Shown here piece by piece: positions 51,795 to 60,700 of a stretch of DNA of 64,000 bases. Numbering within the stretch: the first letter of the stretch is position 1; each line of letters starts with the position of its first letter. The position numbers were made by a program, and so were the translations under genes. Below the pieces are notes generated by a model. It ran no database searches, was not told where the DNA came from, and saw only the letters and a program-made list of their open reading frames with translations. Source of the DNA: Halobacteriales archaeon QS_1_68_20. Its GTDB lineage: Archaea > Halobacteriota > Halobacteria > Halobacteriales > PXRE01. The stretch covers positions 20,910 through 84,909 of the forward strand of contig PXRE01000010.1 in the NCBI GenBank assembly GCA_003021085.1, read 5' to 3'.

Positions 51795-52671
51795 TTAGGG
51801 GTCTCTCGGCCGCGGACGGGCGGTACCCGTGGCCGTGACGACGGAGAACAGGTCGTACTCCGACTGGTGGCAGGGGCAGTGGACGCGGTCGGCGCCGTCG
51901 CTCCCCTCGGTGACGGGCCGCTTGAACCCCGGGACGCAGCAGAAGTGGGTACACTTCGCCAGGGACGCCACGAACCCGCGGTCGGTGCTAGCCGCCAGCC
52001 ACTCGTTGTCGGCGGCGAGGTCCTCGATTCGCGGACTGCGGACGACCTGCACCGTCATGGTCGTCACCTCGTCGTCGCGGGCGCGCCACTCCGCCATGGC
52101 CGGCTTGCCTAGCCCCGACGTCCCGACCGCGTCGTACGCCTCGGAGTCCTCGAAGTCTTCGACCCGTACTGGCGTCCCCGGTTCACGCTCGGTCTGCCAG
52201 TCGTACGGCGACTTTTCGGCGTACCGGAGCGTCGGATCACGGTCGACCCCTGGCTGGAGTCCCGGAGCGGCTTCGATCCCACAGGACTGGTTACCACTCC
52301 GGGGTGTAGGTGACCCCGCCGAGGTCCACCTCCGGCATCTCCCTGCCCTGCTCGGTTCCGGCATCGCCGTCGTCCTCGCTATCCGCTCGGCCGTCGTCGC
52401 CACCGTTTTCTCCCGCTTCGCCGCTGGGCCAGAGTCCCTGGACCTCGCCGTCCTCCACGGTCACTGGCACCCGCGGGAGCGGCCGGTCGGCCGGCCCCGC
52501 GACGTTCTCGACGCCGTAGTAGACGACCTGGCCGCCGCCCTCGCCTGGCGTCGAGACGGCCGACTCAACGGCGGTCATCACGCCCGTCGATACGCCCGCC
52601 AGCGATCCGCCGCACACGACGCCCTTGACGAACCGTCGCCGGTCGCTCTCGGTCGGGTACTCGTCCGACAT
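51795..52671 (-). pseudogene. Rieske iron-sulfur subunit (bc-type), split by a frameshift
   Basis: The N-terminal part (MSDEYPTESDRRRFVKGVV, with Tat-like RRRF) runs to GGVTYTPEW then TAA at ~52291. The rest appears in another frame: SCGIEAAPGLQPGVDRDPTL, LRYAEKSPYDWQTEREPG, the cluster motifs KCTHFCCVPGFKRP and HCPCHQSEYD, ending VVTATGTARPRPRDP. One extra base at the junction (TGGTAACCAG where TGG TTC CAG is expected) breaks the gene. Usual neighbours, cytochrome b subunits, are missing. Redundant copies elsewhere may explain survival. Confidence 0.8.
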
Positions 52672-52808
52672 GGCGAACACGTTCGGAGGGTTCTTCGCGG
52701 CAGACGTAAGCCGCGAGCGTGAGTCTGACCGGCCGGGAATCGACGCGGAAATTCAAGTACCCGCGGACACGAGAATTACGTTTGGGAACGAATCGCAGGG
52801 TCGGGACG

Positions 52809-53396
52809 TCAACCGTGGTAACTCGGCGCCGCCAGTTCCGCCGAGCGCCCGGCGCCCTGCGGCCGGACGAGTTCGTACAGCACCGTCTCGTGGACGTACG
52901 CCCCGGCGTCCTCCAGGCCGTCCGTCAGGACGGCCGACCCGTGGTCGCTCCGGGCCACCTCGACGCGAGTGCCCTCGACCTCTGCCCGCAGTGCCTCGAC
53001 CAGCCCCGACGAGGAGAACTCCTCGGGCACCAGGTCGACCGCGTAACCCACATCCCGGAGCGCGTCGGCGGTGGCCGTCCCGATGGCACAGACCGTCGCG
53101 TCGCCGGGGTCCCACCCCGCGTCCGCGGCGAGTTCGACGCCGGTCTTGCTCGTGAGCACGGCGTATTCGGCGTCTTCCCGGGGAACGGCGTTCGTCGGCC
53201 TGATCGCCAGCATCGGGTCCGCGACCGGAATCGCGCCCAGCGACTCCAGCAGTTCGACGGCCTCGTCCAGGCGCTCGTCGTCCGGCCGAAACACCGCCGC
53301 GACGACGTCGCGCTCGGCGGCGTCTTCGACGGTCGCTCCGGCGCCACCGCGGGCCGTCTCGGTGCCGTCGTCGCTCCCGTCACTCATCGTCGTCAC
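52809..53396 (-). pseudogene. hemD: Uroporphyrinogen-III synthase (HemD) lacking its C-terminus
   Basis: A 195-residue protein; full HemD is about 245. The first domain and linker are conserved (VFRPDDERLDEAVELLESLG, VLTSKTGVEL, DLVPEEFSSSGLVEAL). It stops at LYELVRPQGAGRSAELAAPS YHG, where the second half of the fold should continue for another ~50-60 residues, and the downstream DNA is unrelated, so the 3' end was lost by a deletion or rearrangement next to the broken Rieske gene. Since HemD is needed for haem and sirohaem, either the fragment still works or another copy exists. Overlaps hemC by ~17 bases. Confidence 0.75.
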
Positions 53397-54492
53397 CTCG
53401 CTTGGCCGCGTCCGGCGCCTCGCGTTTGGCGGCCTGGACGAGTTCGGCGGCCCCGCGGTCCGCGAGGTCGGCCGCGAACTCGCGGGCGGCCCGGACGTGG
53501 CGCTCGACGGGTAGGTCCCGGGTCTCGGCGACGACTTCCCGGCCGTCGCGGCTGAACACCTGCGCCACGCAGTGGACGTACTCGCCCTGGATCACCGCGT
53601 GGACGCCCAGCGGCGCGACACACCCGCCGCCGAGTTCCGCCAGCACTGCGCGCTCGAGGGCCGTCTCGACCCGCGTCCTGGGGTCGTCGAGGGTGTCGTT
53701 CACCCGGTCGGCAAGGTCGCCGTCGCGCATCGTGATCGCCAGCGCCCCCTGGCCGGGCGAGGGGACGAACTGCTCGGTCGACAGTTCCTGGGTCCCGACC
53801 TGGTGGACCAGTCCCGTCCGCTCCAGGCCCGCCGCGGCCAGGACGATGGCGTCGTACTCCACGTCGACTTCCCGCTCCATGGCGCGGCGCTCGATCTCGC
53901 GCAACCCGTCGAACCACTCCTCGACGTCCTGCTCGAACTCGTCGTCCTCGTCGGCGGTGCCCTCGGCGGCGTCGTCGATCCGGCGCTCGTGCTCGCGCTG
54001 GAGGCCGGGCGCGAGCAGTTTCTCTATCCGCGTGTCGACGTTGCCGCGCAGGCCCTCCACCTCCAGGTCGGGCCGCTCGTGCAGCAACTGCGCCTGCCGG
54101 CGGAGGCTGGCGGTGCCGACGGCCGCGCCCTCTGGGAGGTCGTCGAGCGAGCGACCGTCCGGGGTCACCAGCAGGTCGCCGGCGGGCGCCCGTTCGGGAA
54201 TCGCCGCGACGACGAGGTCGTCGGGCACCTCCGTGGGCACGTCCTTCATCGAGTGGACGGCCCCGTCGACCTCGCCGTCCAGCACCCGCTCGTCCAGGGT
54301 CCGGACGAACGCCCCGGTCGTCCCGAGTTCGTGGATCAGTTCGTCGCGGATGCGGTCGCCGCGCGTCTCGATCTCGACGAGTTCGACGTCGAGTCGCCGC
54401 GACGACAGCGCCTCCTTGACCTGCGTGGCCTGCCGCATCGCCAGGTCCGACCCTCGGGTGGCGAGTCGCACCGTCTCCCCGCGTTTGACCAT
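53380..54492 (-). CDS. hemC: Hydroxymethylbilane synthase (porphobilinogen deaminase)
   Basis: A 370-residue enzyme making the linear tetrapyrrole hydroxymethylbilane from four porphobilinogens. Conserved stretches: VRLATRGSDLAMRQATQV, VDGAVHSMKDVPTE, GTASLRRQAQLL, GLRGNVDTRIEKL, PSPGQGALAI, and the dipyrromethane-cofactor cysteine in ELGGGCVAPLG. An acidic insert (AEGTADEDDEFEQDVEE) is haloarchaeal. The start MVKRGETVRL is at 54492. Gene order hemC-hemD with overlap implies an operon. Confidence 0.95.
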   Translation of the reverse strand: MVKRGETVRLATRGSDLAMRQATQVKEALSSRRLDVELVEIETRGDRIRDELIHELGTTGAFVRTLDERVLDGEVDGAVHSMKDVPTEVPDDLVVAAIPERAPAGDLLVTPDGRSLDDLPEGAAVGTASLRRQAQLLHERPDLEVEGLRGNVDTRIEKLLAPGLQREHERRIDDAAEGTADEDDEFEQDVEEWFDGLREIERRAMEREVDVEYDAIVLAAAGLERTGLVHQVGTQELSTEQFVPSPGQGALAITMRDGDLADRVNDTLDDPRTRVETALERAVLAELGGGCVAPLGVHAVIQGEYVHCVAQVFSRDGREVVAETRDLPVERHVRAAREFAADLADRGAAELVQAAKREAPDAAKRGDDDE

Positions 54493-54972
54493 ACACGCCG
54501 CTGGGGGGTGCACGTTGAAACCACCTTCGTCACGTCGCAGTGTTTGGGGGTCTGGTCTCTGCATCGCTGGGGGGTCACGCGCACGTTCTCGGTTATAGGA
54601 TTGCTTACAGCCAGAGAGCCCCCGGGCGCTCTCTGTGGCCGGTAGCTCGGCCGCCACCACCCAGAAAGCCCCTGGGCGGTCGACCCGCCGGGGCTGGCGA
54701 GAGGCAAGGCCTCGCTGGCTCCCGCTCGCGTTGCTCGCGGGAGCGTCGTCCGGGCGGGATCCACCGTGCGGCCCCTTTCAGTCCCACCCGGTGTGAACGT
54801 GCGGGTCACCTCCGGCCCGGCGGATGTGCCGGTCACCTCCGGCCCGGCGGATGTGCCGGCTACCACCGCTCGAGAGACCAATGCATTTCACGCGACCGAC
54901 CGCCGGCACTCTGGCGGTCTCGGCCCGCCCAGCGGCAACCGGCCGAGCTTCTCGCAGTCGATCTCCTGCGTT
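54493..54972. repeat. Dispersed repeat block (copy D, opposite orientation)
   Basis: CAGAGAGCCCCCGGGCGCT near 54612 and CCAGAAAGCCCCTGGGCGG near 54659 are two copies of one module. GGCCCCTTTCAGTCCCACCCG is at ~54770-54790, followed by two identical 27-bp units (54804-54830 and 54831-54857) beginning GGTCACCTCCGGCCC. The order of modules equals that of copy C. No gene is visible. Confidence 0.75.
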
Positions 54973-56085
54973 CTACCCCTTCTTGCCGTGTTTCCGCTGC
55001 TTCTTCCCGTGCTTCCCTTTCTTCTTCCCTCGTCCGTCGTTCCCTTTGCCGTTGTTTCCTCGTCCGTCGTTCCCCTTGCCGTTGTTTCCCTTGCCGTTGT
55101 CGTCCTCGCCGTCGTTCCCCTGCCCTTTCTTGCCGTGTTTCTGCTTTTTCTTCCGGTGCTTCCGCTGTTTCTTCTGGTGTTTCCGGCGGTGTTTCCGCTG
55201 TTTCTTCTCGTGCTTGCGGCGGTGTTTCGCTTGCTTCTTCTCGTGTTTCGTCCGGCCGTCGCCGTTGCCGCCGTCCCCGCCGCCTCCGCCACCGCCGCCG
55301 CCTCCACCGCCGTCCTGGTGGTCGCACTGCCCCGTCCTGATCGTCACGGGCGTGTCCATCCGGAGGGGGAACCGTTCGGGGTTCTCGCGGTCGCCCGACA
55401 CGGCCTCCCAGGCCTCCAGCGGGCCGTAGTCGAGGTCCGCGGCGAGCGTAGCGTCGTCGTTGAACGCCGGGTCGACGGTGACCTCGAACGACGACCCGAG
55501 GCCCCTGAATGCGCCGCCGTCGGTCCGGTGACCGAAGTACGCCCAGTCGATCACGTGGGGGTCGCCGCCGACGTTCCAGTTGTCCCTGGCCCAGTTGCTT
55601 CCCGGCTCCGCGTCGGGGCCGTAGTAGTAGTCGTCCTTGACGACCCAGGACCCGTCGCCGGAGAGGCCGTGTATCTCGAAGGTGACCGTCCCGCCTTTCT
55701 CGTCCGGCCCCGGGGCGCCGCCGTCCTCGACTTTCCCGTGGACGACGACGAGGCTCAGACCGCGGGGGCCGTCGTAGAGGAAGAGGATGCTCGTCCGCCC
55801 GCGCTGGAGGTCGGTCGTTCCCATCGAACTCTGGACGTCGCCCTGGGACCCCGGCGGCCCTTCGAGGCGGTCCTTCGGGTACGTGTAGTCGTACAGGTCC
55901 TCGACGGGTCGGGGCCCGGTCAGCGGTTCGAGTTCGACGCACCGGTCGCCCTGTTCGATAACGACGGACGCTGCCGACGCGCGCGTGGCCAGGGCCGCCT
56001 GGACGGCGCCAGCGGTGCTCGCAGCGGCGACTGCCCGGAGGAGTGCACGCCGCCGATGGGGATGGGCGTCTAGCGGGGGCGTCAT
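54973..56085 (-). CDS. Tat-exported protein with an extremely basic Lys/His-rich C-terminal tail
   Basis: A 370-residue protein with Tat signal RRRALLRAVAAASTAGAVQA and cleavage near ATRASA. The middle (~40-255) is an ordinary acidic secreted domain (DRCVELEPLTGPRPVED, WVVKDDYYYGPDAEPGSNW). After RTGQCDHQD comes a Gly tract and then ~95 residues dominated by Lys, His, Arg and Gly: three 11-residue units of the KHEKKQRKHRR type, followed by GNDGRGNNGKG-type repeats and KHGKKQRKHGKKG. Such a tail is very unusual for an acidic halophile proteome. It may bind DNA, polyanions or S-layer glycans. No homologue recognised. Confidence 0.8.
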   Translation of the reverse strand: MTPPLDAHPHRRRALLRAVAAASTAGAVQAALATRASAASVVIEQGDRCVELEPLTGPRPVEDLYDYTYPKDRLEGPPGSQGDVQSSMGTTDLQRGRTSILFLYDGPRGLSLVVVHGKVEDGGAPGPDEKGGTVTFEIHGLSGDGSWVVKDDYYYGPDAEPGSNWARDNWNVGGDPHVIDWAYFGHRTDGGAFRGLGSSFEVTVDPAFNDDATLAADLDYGPLEAWEAVSGDRENPERFPLRMDTPVTIRTGQCDHQDGGGGGGGGGGGGDGGNGDGRTKHEKKQAKHRRKHEKKQRKHRRKHQKKQRKHRKKKQKHGKKGQGNDGEDDNGKGNNGKGNDGRGNNGKGNDGRGKKKGKHGKKQRKHGKKG

Positions 56086-56229
56086 GGCCGAGGATAACGC
56101 CGCCCGGGGTGTTCAGTATAAAGCGCGTATCCCCAGCCCCCGGTCTGCGTCAGGCGACCGCCCGCCAGTCTCGCTCGGTGAGATTACGGTAAGCCCTCGT
56201 TTCTGAGACTTCTCCAGTTGCCGGGTCCC

Positions 56230-56751
56230 TCACCCGGTTACCTCGTCGACCCGCTCGACGACGTCGACCGGTGGAACGAGAAGCGTCTCCCAGAGCGGTT
56301 TGTCGACGTCCGTCCGACCGCGCCAGTAGTACTCGGCCTGGCGGGTCCCGTGGGGGACGTCTTCCACGTCGACCAGTTTCATGTCGGAGGTGAACGTCCG
56401 GTCGGCGGTCACGCGCCAGACGGTGTACGGCGGGTCGACGTAGGACTCTGCGAACCGGTCGAGGTCCCGCCTCGCCCGGAACCCGAACACGGACTGGAAC
56501 CGCGAGGGCCGCTCGGGGAACCGTGCGACCCGGACGAGTTCGAAGACGAGTTCCGCCGTCACGTCCCACAGCGCCGCCCCGTCGGCGTCGTAGAGGTCCT
56601 GCGCGAAGTAGTGACTGCCGTGGCTGGAGACGCCCTCGGAGTACAGTTCCCTCAGCGGCGAACGCTCGGGCGCGTCGACCGCCTCGAACTCGATAGTCCG
56701 TCCGGCCGCCAGTTCGTTCCGGCGGTCGAGGTGGTAGTACGTCTCCCCCAT
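56230..56751 (-). CDS. DUF2441-like hypothetical protein
   Basis: A 173-residue soluble protein starting MGETYYHLDRRNELAAGRTI, a pattern that resembles DUF2441 (tyrosine/histidine-rich start followed by Leu-x-Gly). It continues GSHYFAQDLYDADGAALWDV and ends PLWETLLVPPVDVVERVDE. No catalytic motif is visible. It stands alone with ~150-240 bp gaps on both sides. Confidence 0.55.
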   Translation of the reverse strand: MGETYYHLDRRNELAAGRTIEFEAVDAPERSPLRELYSEGVSSHGSHYFAQDLYDADGAALWDVTAELVFELVRVARFPERPSRFQSVFGFRARRDLDRFAESYVDPPYTVWRVTADRTFTSDMKLVDVEDVPHGTRQAEYYWRGRTDVDKPLWETLLVPPVDVVERVDEVTG

Positions 56752-56994
56752 CCGCCGTCATAGTCGCACGCCCGGCCGAAGTCAGTTCCGCCGACTCCTT
56801 GCTGGGACGACGTGCTGCCCAGGGTTCGAATCTGGCGACGAGCGATGGGCCCGTCACCTGGCCACGAACCCGCGGGCGGCCTTGCCGACGCGAAGTGCTC
56901 CCGAAACGGTCCCGTCCCGGCACGTTCCGCAGGAAAACGGGTGGTCGAACGCCGATGGCCGCTCCGACTTCGAGAACCGGTCGTTTTCAGCTTC
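56752..56994. other. Intergenic region without visible gene
   Basis: 243 bases of GC-rich sequence between the Cys-rich secreted protein and the DUF2441-like gene; I see no gene, RNA or repeat in it. Confidence 0.4.
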
Positions 56995-57546
56995 TCACTG
57001 ACACCCACAGAAGTACTCGCAGTGGTTGTCGTCACAGCACTGGTAGCCGCGCTGGTAGTCGTTGCACAACAGCTGCGTACAGCTACAGTGGGACTCGGTC
57101 CCGAAGTCGTACGTGCCCCGTTCGGCGTCGTACCCGACGAGATCAGTCTCGGTCTCGAGGACGGCGACGACGCGCTCCTCGCCGGGACGGACCGTGACCG
57201 TCAGCGTGCCGGCGTCGACCCGCTTGACGACGCGGATCTCCTCGGTCCCGTCCGACAGCGTGAACTTAGCCGCGCCTTCGTTCCCCTTCGCGACGCCGGC
57301 GAAGTCGTTGTCGGCGGCCGTCGGCAGGTCACTGCGGTCGCCGATGACGCCGTCGTCTTCGAGCATCGACAGCACGCCGTCGCCGTGGGCCGCCAGCAGC
57401 GACTCGGTTAGATCCTGCGGTGCGGCGGTATCGCGCGCGACCGCGGGACCGCTCGCGCCCGCGACGCCGAGCGTGACCACGCTCGCCGTCGCCGCACGTT
57501 TCATGAATTTACGCCTGTTGACGGATTCGGAGCTTTCTTCTCCCAT
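56995..57546 (-). CDS. Tat-secreted protein with Cys-rich C-terminus (halocin-precursor-like)
   Basis: A 183-residue protein. It starts with a Tat signal (NRRKFMKRAATASVVTLGVA ending ASGPAVA). The middle ~100 residues (LTESLLAAHGDGVLSMLEDD, VVAVLETETDLVGYDAERG) are acidic and beta-rich. The last ~32 residues hold eight Cys: SHCSCTQLLCNDYQRGYQCC and DDNHCEYFCGCQ, probably disulfide-rich after export. The layout (Tat signal, globular domain, compact Cys-rich C-terminal peptide) is like the halocin C8 precursor, whose N-part gives immunity, but I see no sequence identity. Alternatively it is a small metal-binding or adhesive protein. Confidence 0.65.
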   Translation of the reverse strand: MGEESSESVNRRKFMKRAATASVVTLGVAGASGPAVARDTAAPQDLTESLLAAHGDGVLSMLEDDGVIGDRSDLPTAADNDFAGVAKGNEGAAKFTLSDGTEEIRVVKRVDAGTLTVTVRPGEERVVAVLETETDLVGYDAERGTYDFGTESHCSCTQLLCNDYQRGYQCCDDNHCEYFCGCQ

Positions 57547-57755
57547 GATTCGAGTGTAATTGCATTAGGAAACTACTTAAAATTGATTATCAACAAAATA
57601 ATCACATTCTCCCGAGGTGTCGACCACCGTCCCTGGGGCGGCCGGGGCTGGAACTTCTCCGTCGGACTCGCCGGCTACCCCCGGTGGTGTGCCTAACATT
57701 GACTAACTAACATTAAATATGTTAATTTAAGTACCTGTCACGAGCAATACGTCCC
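57547..57755. promoter_or_regulatory. AT-rich divergent promoter region
   Basis: 209 bases between two divergently transcribed secreted-protein genes. The leftward side has CAATTTTAAGTAG on the minus strand before the Cys-rich gene; the rightward side has AACATTAAATATGTTAAT before the nuclease, with a TTAACAT-type short inverted repeat. Both genes may be controlled together. Confidence 0.55.
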
Positions 57756-60700
57756 ATGCGGAGACGCGAATTCGTCATCGGCCTGGCAGCGGCGGCCAGC
57801 GCGAGCGGGACGGCGGCGGGACAGTTCGAGACCACTTCCACGCCGGAGAGGGCGGCGAGCCAGGTTGCGGACCTGGTGTTCGACTCCAGCTGTAGCCTGC
57901 TGGACGCCAACGGCGGCGAGTTGACCGACTCCTCTGTGGTCGCGGTCTGGCTGGAGGAGACCGCGGGCAACCACGACGACGACGGCAACGGCGACGCGAC
58001 GCTGTACGGCGACGACACCCAGGTTCCGGTCGTCGCCGTCGACGGGAACGTCGTCGGGTTCGGCGGCGTGCTCGTGGAGGACGGCACGAACTGGCAGCGT
58101 GGCAACGAGGAGTTCGTCCTGAACGTCTGGGACGACCACCTCGGCGGCAGCGGCACCGTGCTGTGGGACGAGGGCCACGGCCAGTACTACGACCTCTCGC
58201 AGTTCACCGAGTTCGAGGACTACGCCGAGTCCAACGGCTACACCGTCACACCGACGACGTCGCTCGCCAGCGACCTCTCGGGGGCGGACGGCGTCGTGAT
58301 CACCTCGCCCTCGTCGTCGTTCACCAGCAGCGAGAAGCAGGCGCTCGCGGACTTCGTGGCTACCGGTGGCTCCGTCTTCCTGCACGACCAGAGCGACTAC
58401 AGCGACTACGACGAGACGGCCAATCTTAACGACGTCGCGTCGTCGCTGGGGCTGGCGTTCCGGTTCAACGACGACGAGGTGATCGACGAAGTCGTCAACG
58501 CGGGTTCCGACTACGAGCCGTTGACCGACGACTTCAACACGAACTTCTCGTACTTCGCCGACCGAGACGGCCTCGGCCTGGACCCCTCGAAGACCTACAC
58601 CGTCACCGTCGACGCCGTCACCGACGGTGACACGGTGGACGTGATCTTCGACGACGGGACGACCGAGAGCGTCCGGGTGCTGGGCATCGACACGCCGGAG
58701 ACCTCCCAGAACAGCGAGCACGAGCGCATCCAGGAGTGGGAGGGCATCGAGGACGAGACGTACCTCCAGAACTGGGCCGACGAGGCCACCCAGTTCGCCA
58801 AAGACGAGATCGGCGGCAAGACCGTCGACCTCACCTTCGACGCCAACGAACCGGCCCGCGACGCGTTCGGCCGGGTCCTGGGGTACCTCTGGCACGACAA
58901 GAGCGGCGACGGCTCCCGGGACACGCTCTACAACTACCAGTGCGTCGACCAGGGCTACGCCCGCATCTACGGGTCGAGTTTCTCGCGCCACGAGCAGTTC
59001 TGGGACGGCGAGGCCGCGGCCCGCGACAACGGCACCAGGGTCTGGCAGGAGTCCGATCCCGAGAACTCCACGGAGATCCGTGACCGCGACGTCGACGACG
59101 TGTTCTTCCCGTGGGCCGCCAGCGTCCGGACGGACTCGGGGGCCATCGCGGACTCCCGGGTGCCGGTCTACGCGGAGTCGACGGCGACCCAGGACCTGGA
59201 CGGCGTTGCCGAGCAAAGCTCGGCAGCCCACCGGACTACGTCTGGTGACGGCGTCTCCTACGCGGACGTGCCGCTGGTCGGCGTCGACGACGCCAACGGC
59301 GTCGCCGCGGTCGGCAGTCCCCTCATCGACGAGTCCTACGAGTCCGAGGAGGGCTACGCCGTCGACACCTCGACCTACGAGAACTTCGTCTTCCTGACGA
59401 ACCTCATCGACGACCTCTCCTCGCGGACGGGCGACGTCCTGATCGACGGCGGCCACGACCAGTTCGACGCCAGTTACGCCCTCTCCAACGAGGACGCCGC
59501 CTACTACCAGCGGTACCTGGAGGGCCAGGGCATCGGCTTCGAGCAGGTCAACTCGATCACGACCGACAACCTCTCGCGTGGCCGGGCGCTGATCGTCACC
59601 ACCCCGCCGGAGGCGTTCACCCAGAGCGAGGTCGACGCCGTGACGTCGTTCATGAGCGACGGCGGCGCCGTGATCCTGATGGGCGCCGGCAAGGTGGTCC
59701 CGGAGGCCCGGAGCAACCTCAACGACCTCGCGTCTGCCATCGACACCGACCTCCGGATCAACGAGGACCAGGTGCTGGACGACTCCAACAACGTCAACAG
59801 CGACCCCGAGGTCCCGGACACGACGGTGTTCGACACCTCCTTCGACCTGTTCAGCGCCTACTCGTCCGACGGCGGGTCCGGCGGCCAGATCGAAGTCGCG
59901 ACGACCCACCCCGACGCCGTCGGCAACGACGGCGACAACCTCAACGACGAGTACGTCGTCTTCGAGAACGTCGGGAGCGAGGCGCTGGACCTCACCGGGT
60001 GGACCGTCCAGGACGAGGCGTCGAAGACCTACCAGTTCCCGGACGGCTTCTCGCTTGACGCGGGCGCCCAGGTCACCCTGCACACCGGCAGCGGCACCGA
60101 CACCAGCACCGACCTCTACTGGGGTGCCTCCTCGCCGGTCTGGAACAACGGCGGCGACACGGTGTACGTCTACGACGACCAGGGCAACCTGGCGACCTCC
60201 CACACCTACAGCGACTCCAACCCCACCGTCTTCACGGACGGGGCGACCAACGTCGGGGACACCACCGCGACGCTGAACGGGACCCTCGACGACCTCGGGA
60301 GCGCCTCCTCGGCGGACGTCTCCTTCGAGTACCGCGAGGCGGGAACCAGTTCCTGGACCGCCACCGCCGCCCAGACCCTCTCGTCGACGGGCAGTTACAG
60401 CCAGGACGTCTCGGGGCTGACCTCGGGGACGGACTACGAGTTCCGCGCGGTCGCGGACGCCAGTGACGGCCAGTCCGACGCGGGAACGACCGCGACGTTC
60501 ACCACCGGGAGCGGCGACACTTCCGTCGCGGTCTCGACGGACTCCGCGACCGACGTGACCGACACCTCGGCGACGCTGAACGGCACCCTGACGGACCTCG
60601 GCGGGGCGTCCTCGGCGGACGTCTCCTTCGAGTACCGCCAGGTCGGTGCCTCCACCTGGAACGCGACCACCGCCCAGACGGTGTCGTCGACCGGGTCGTT

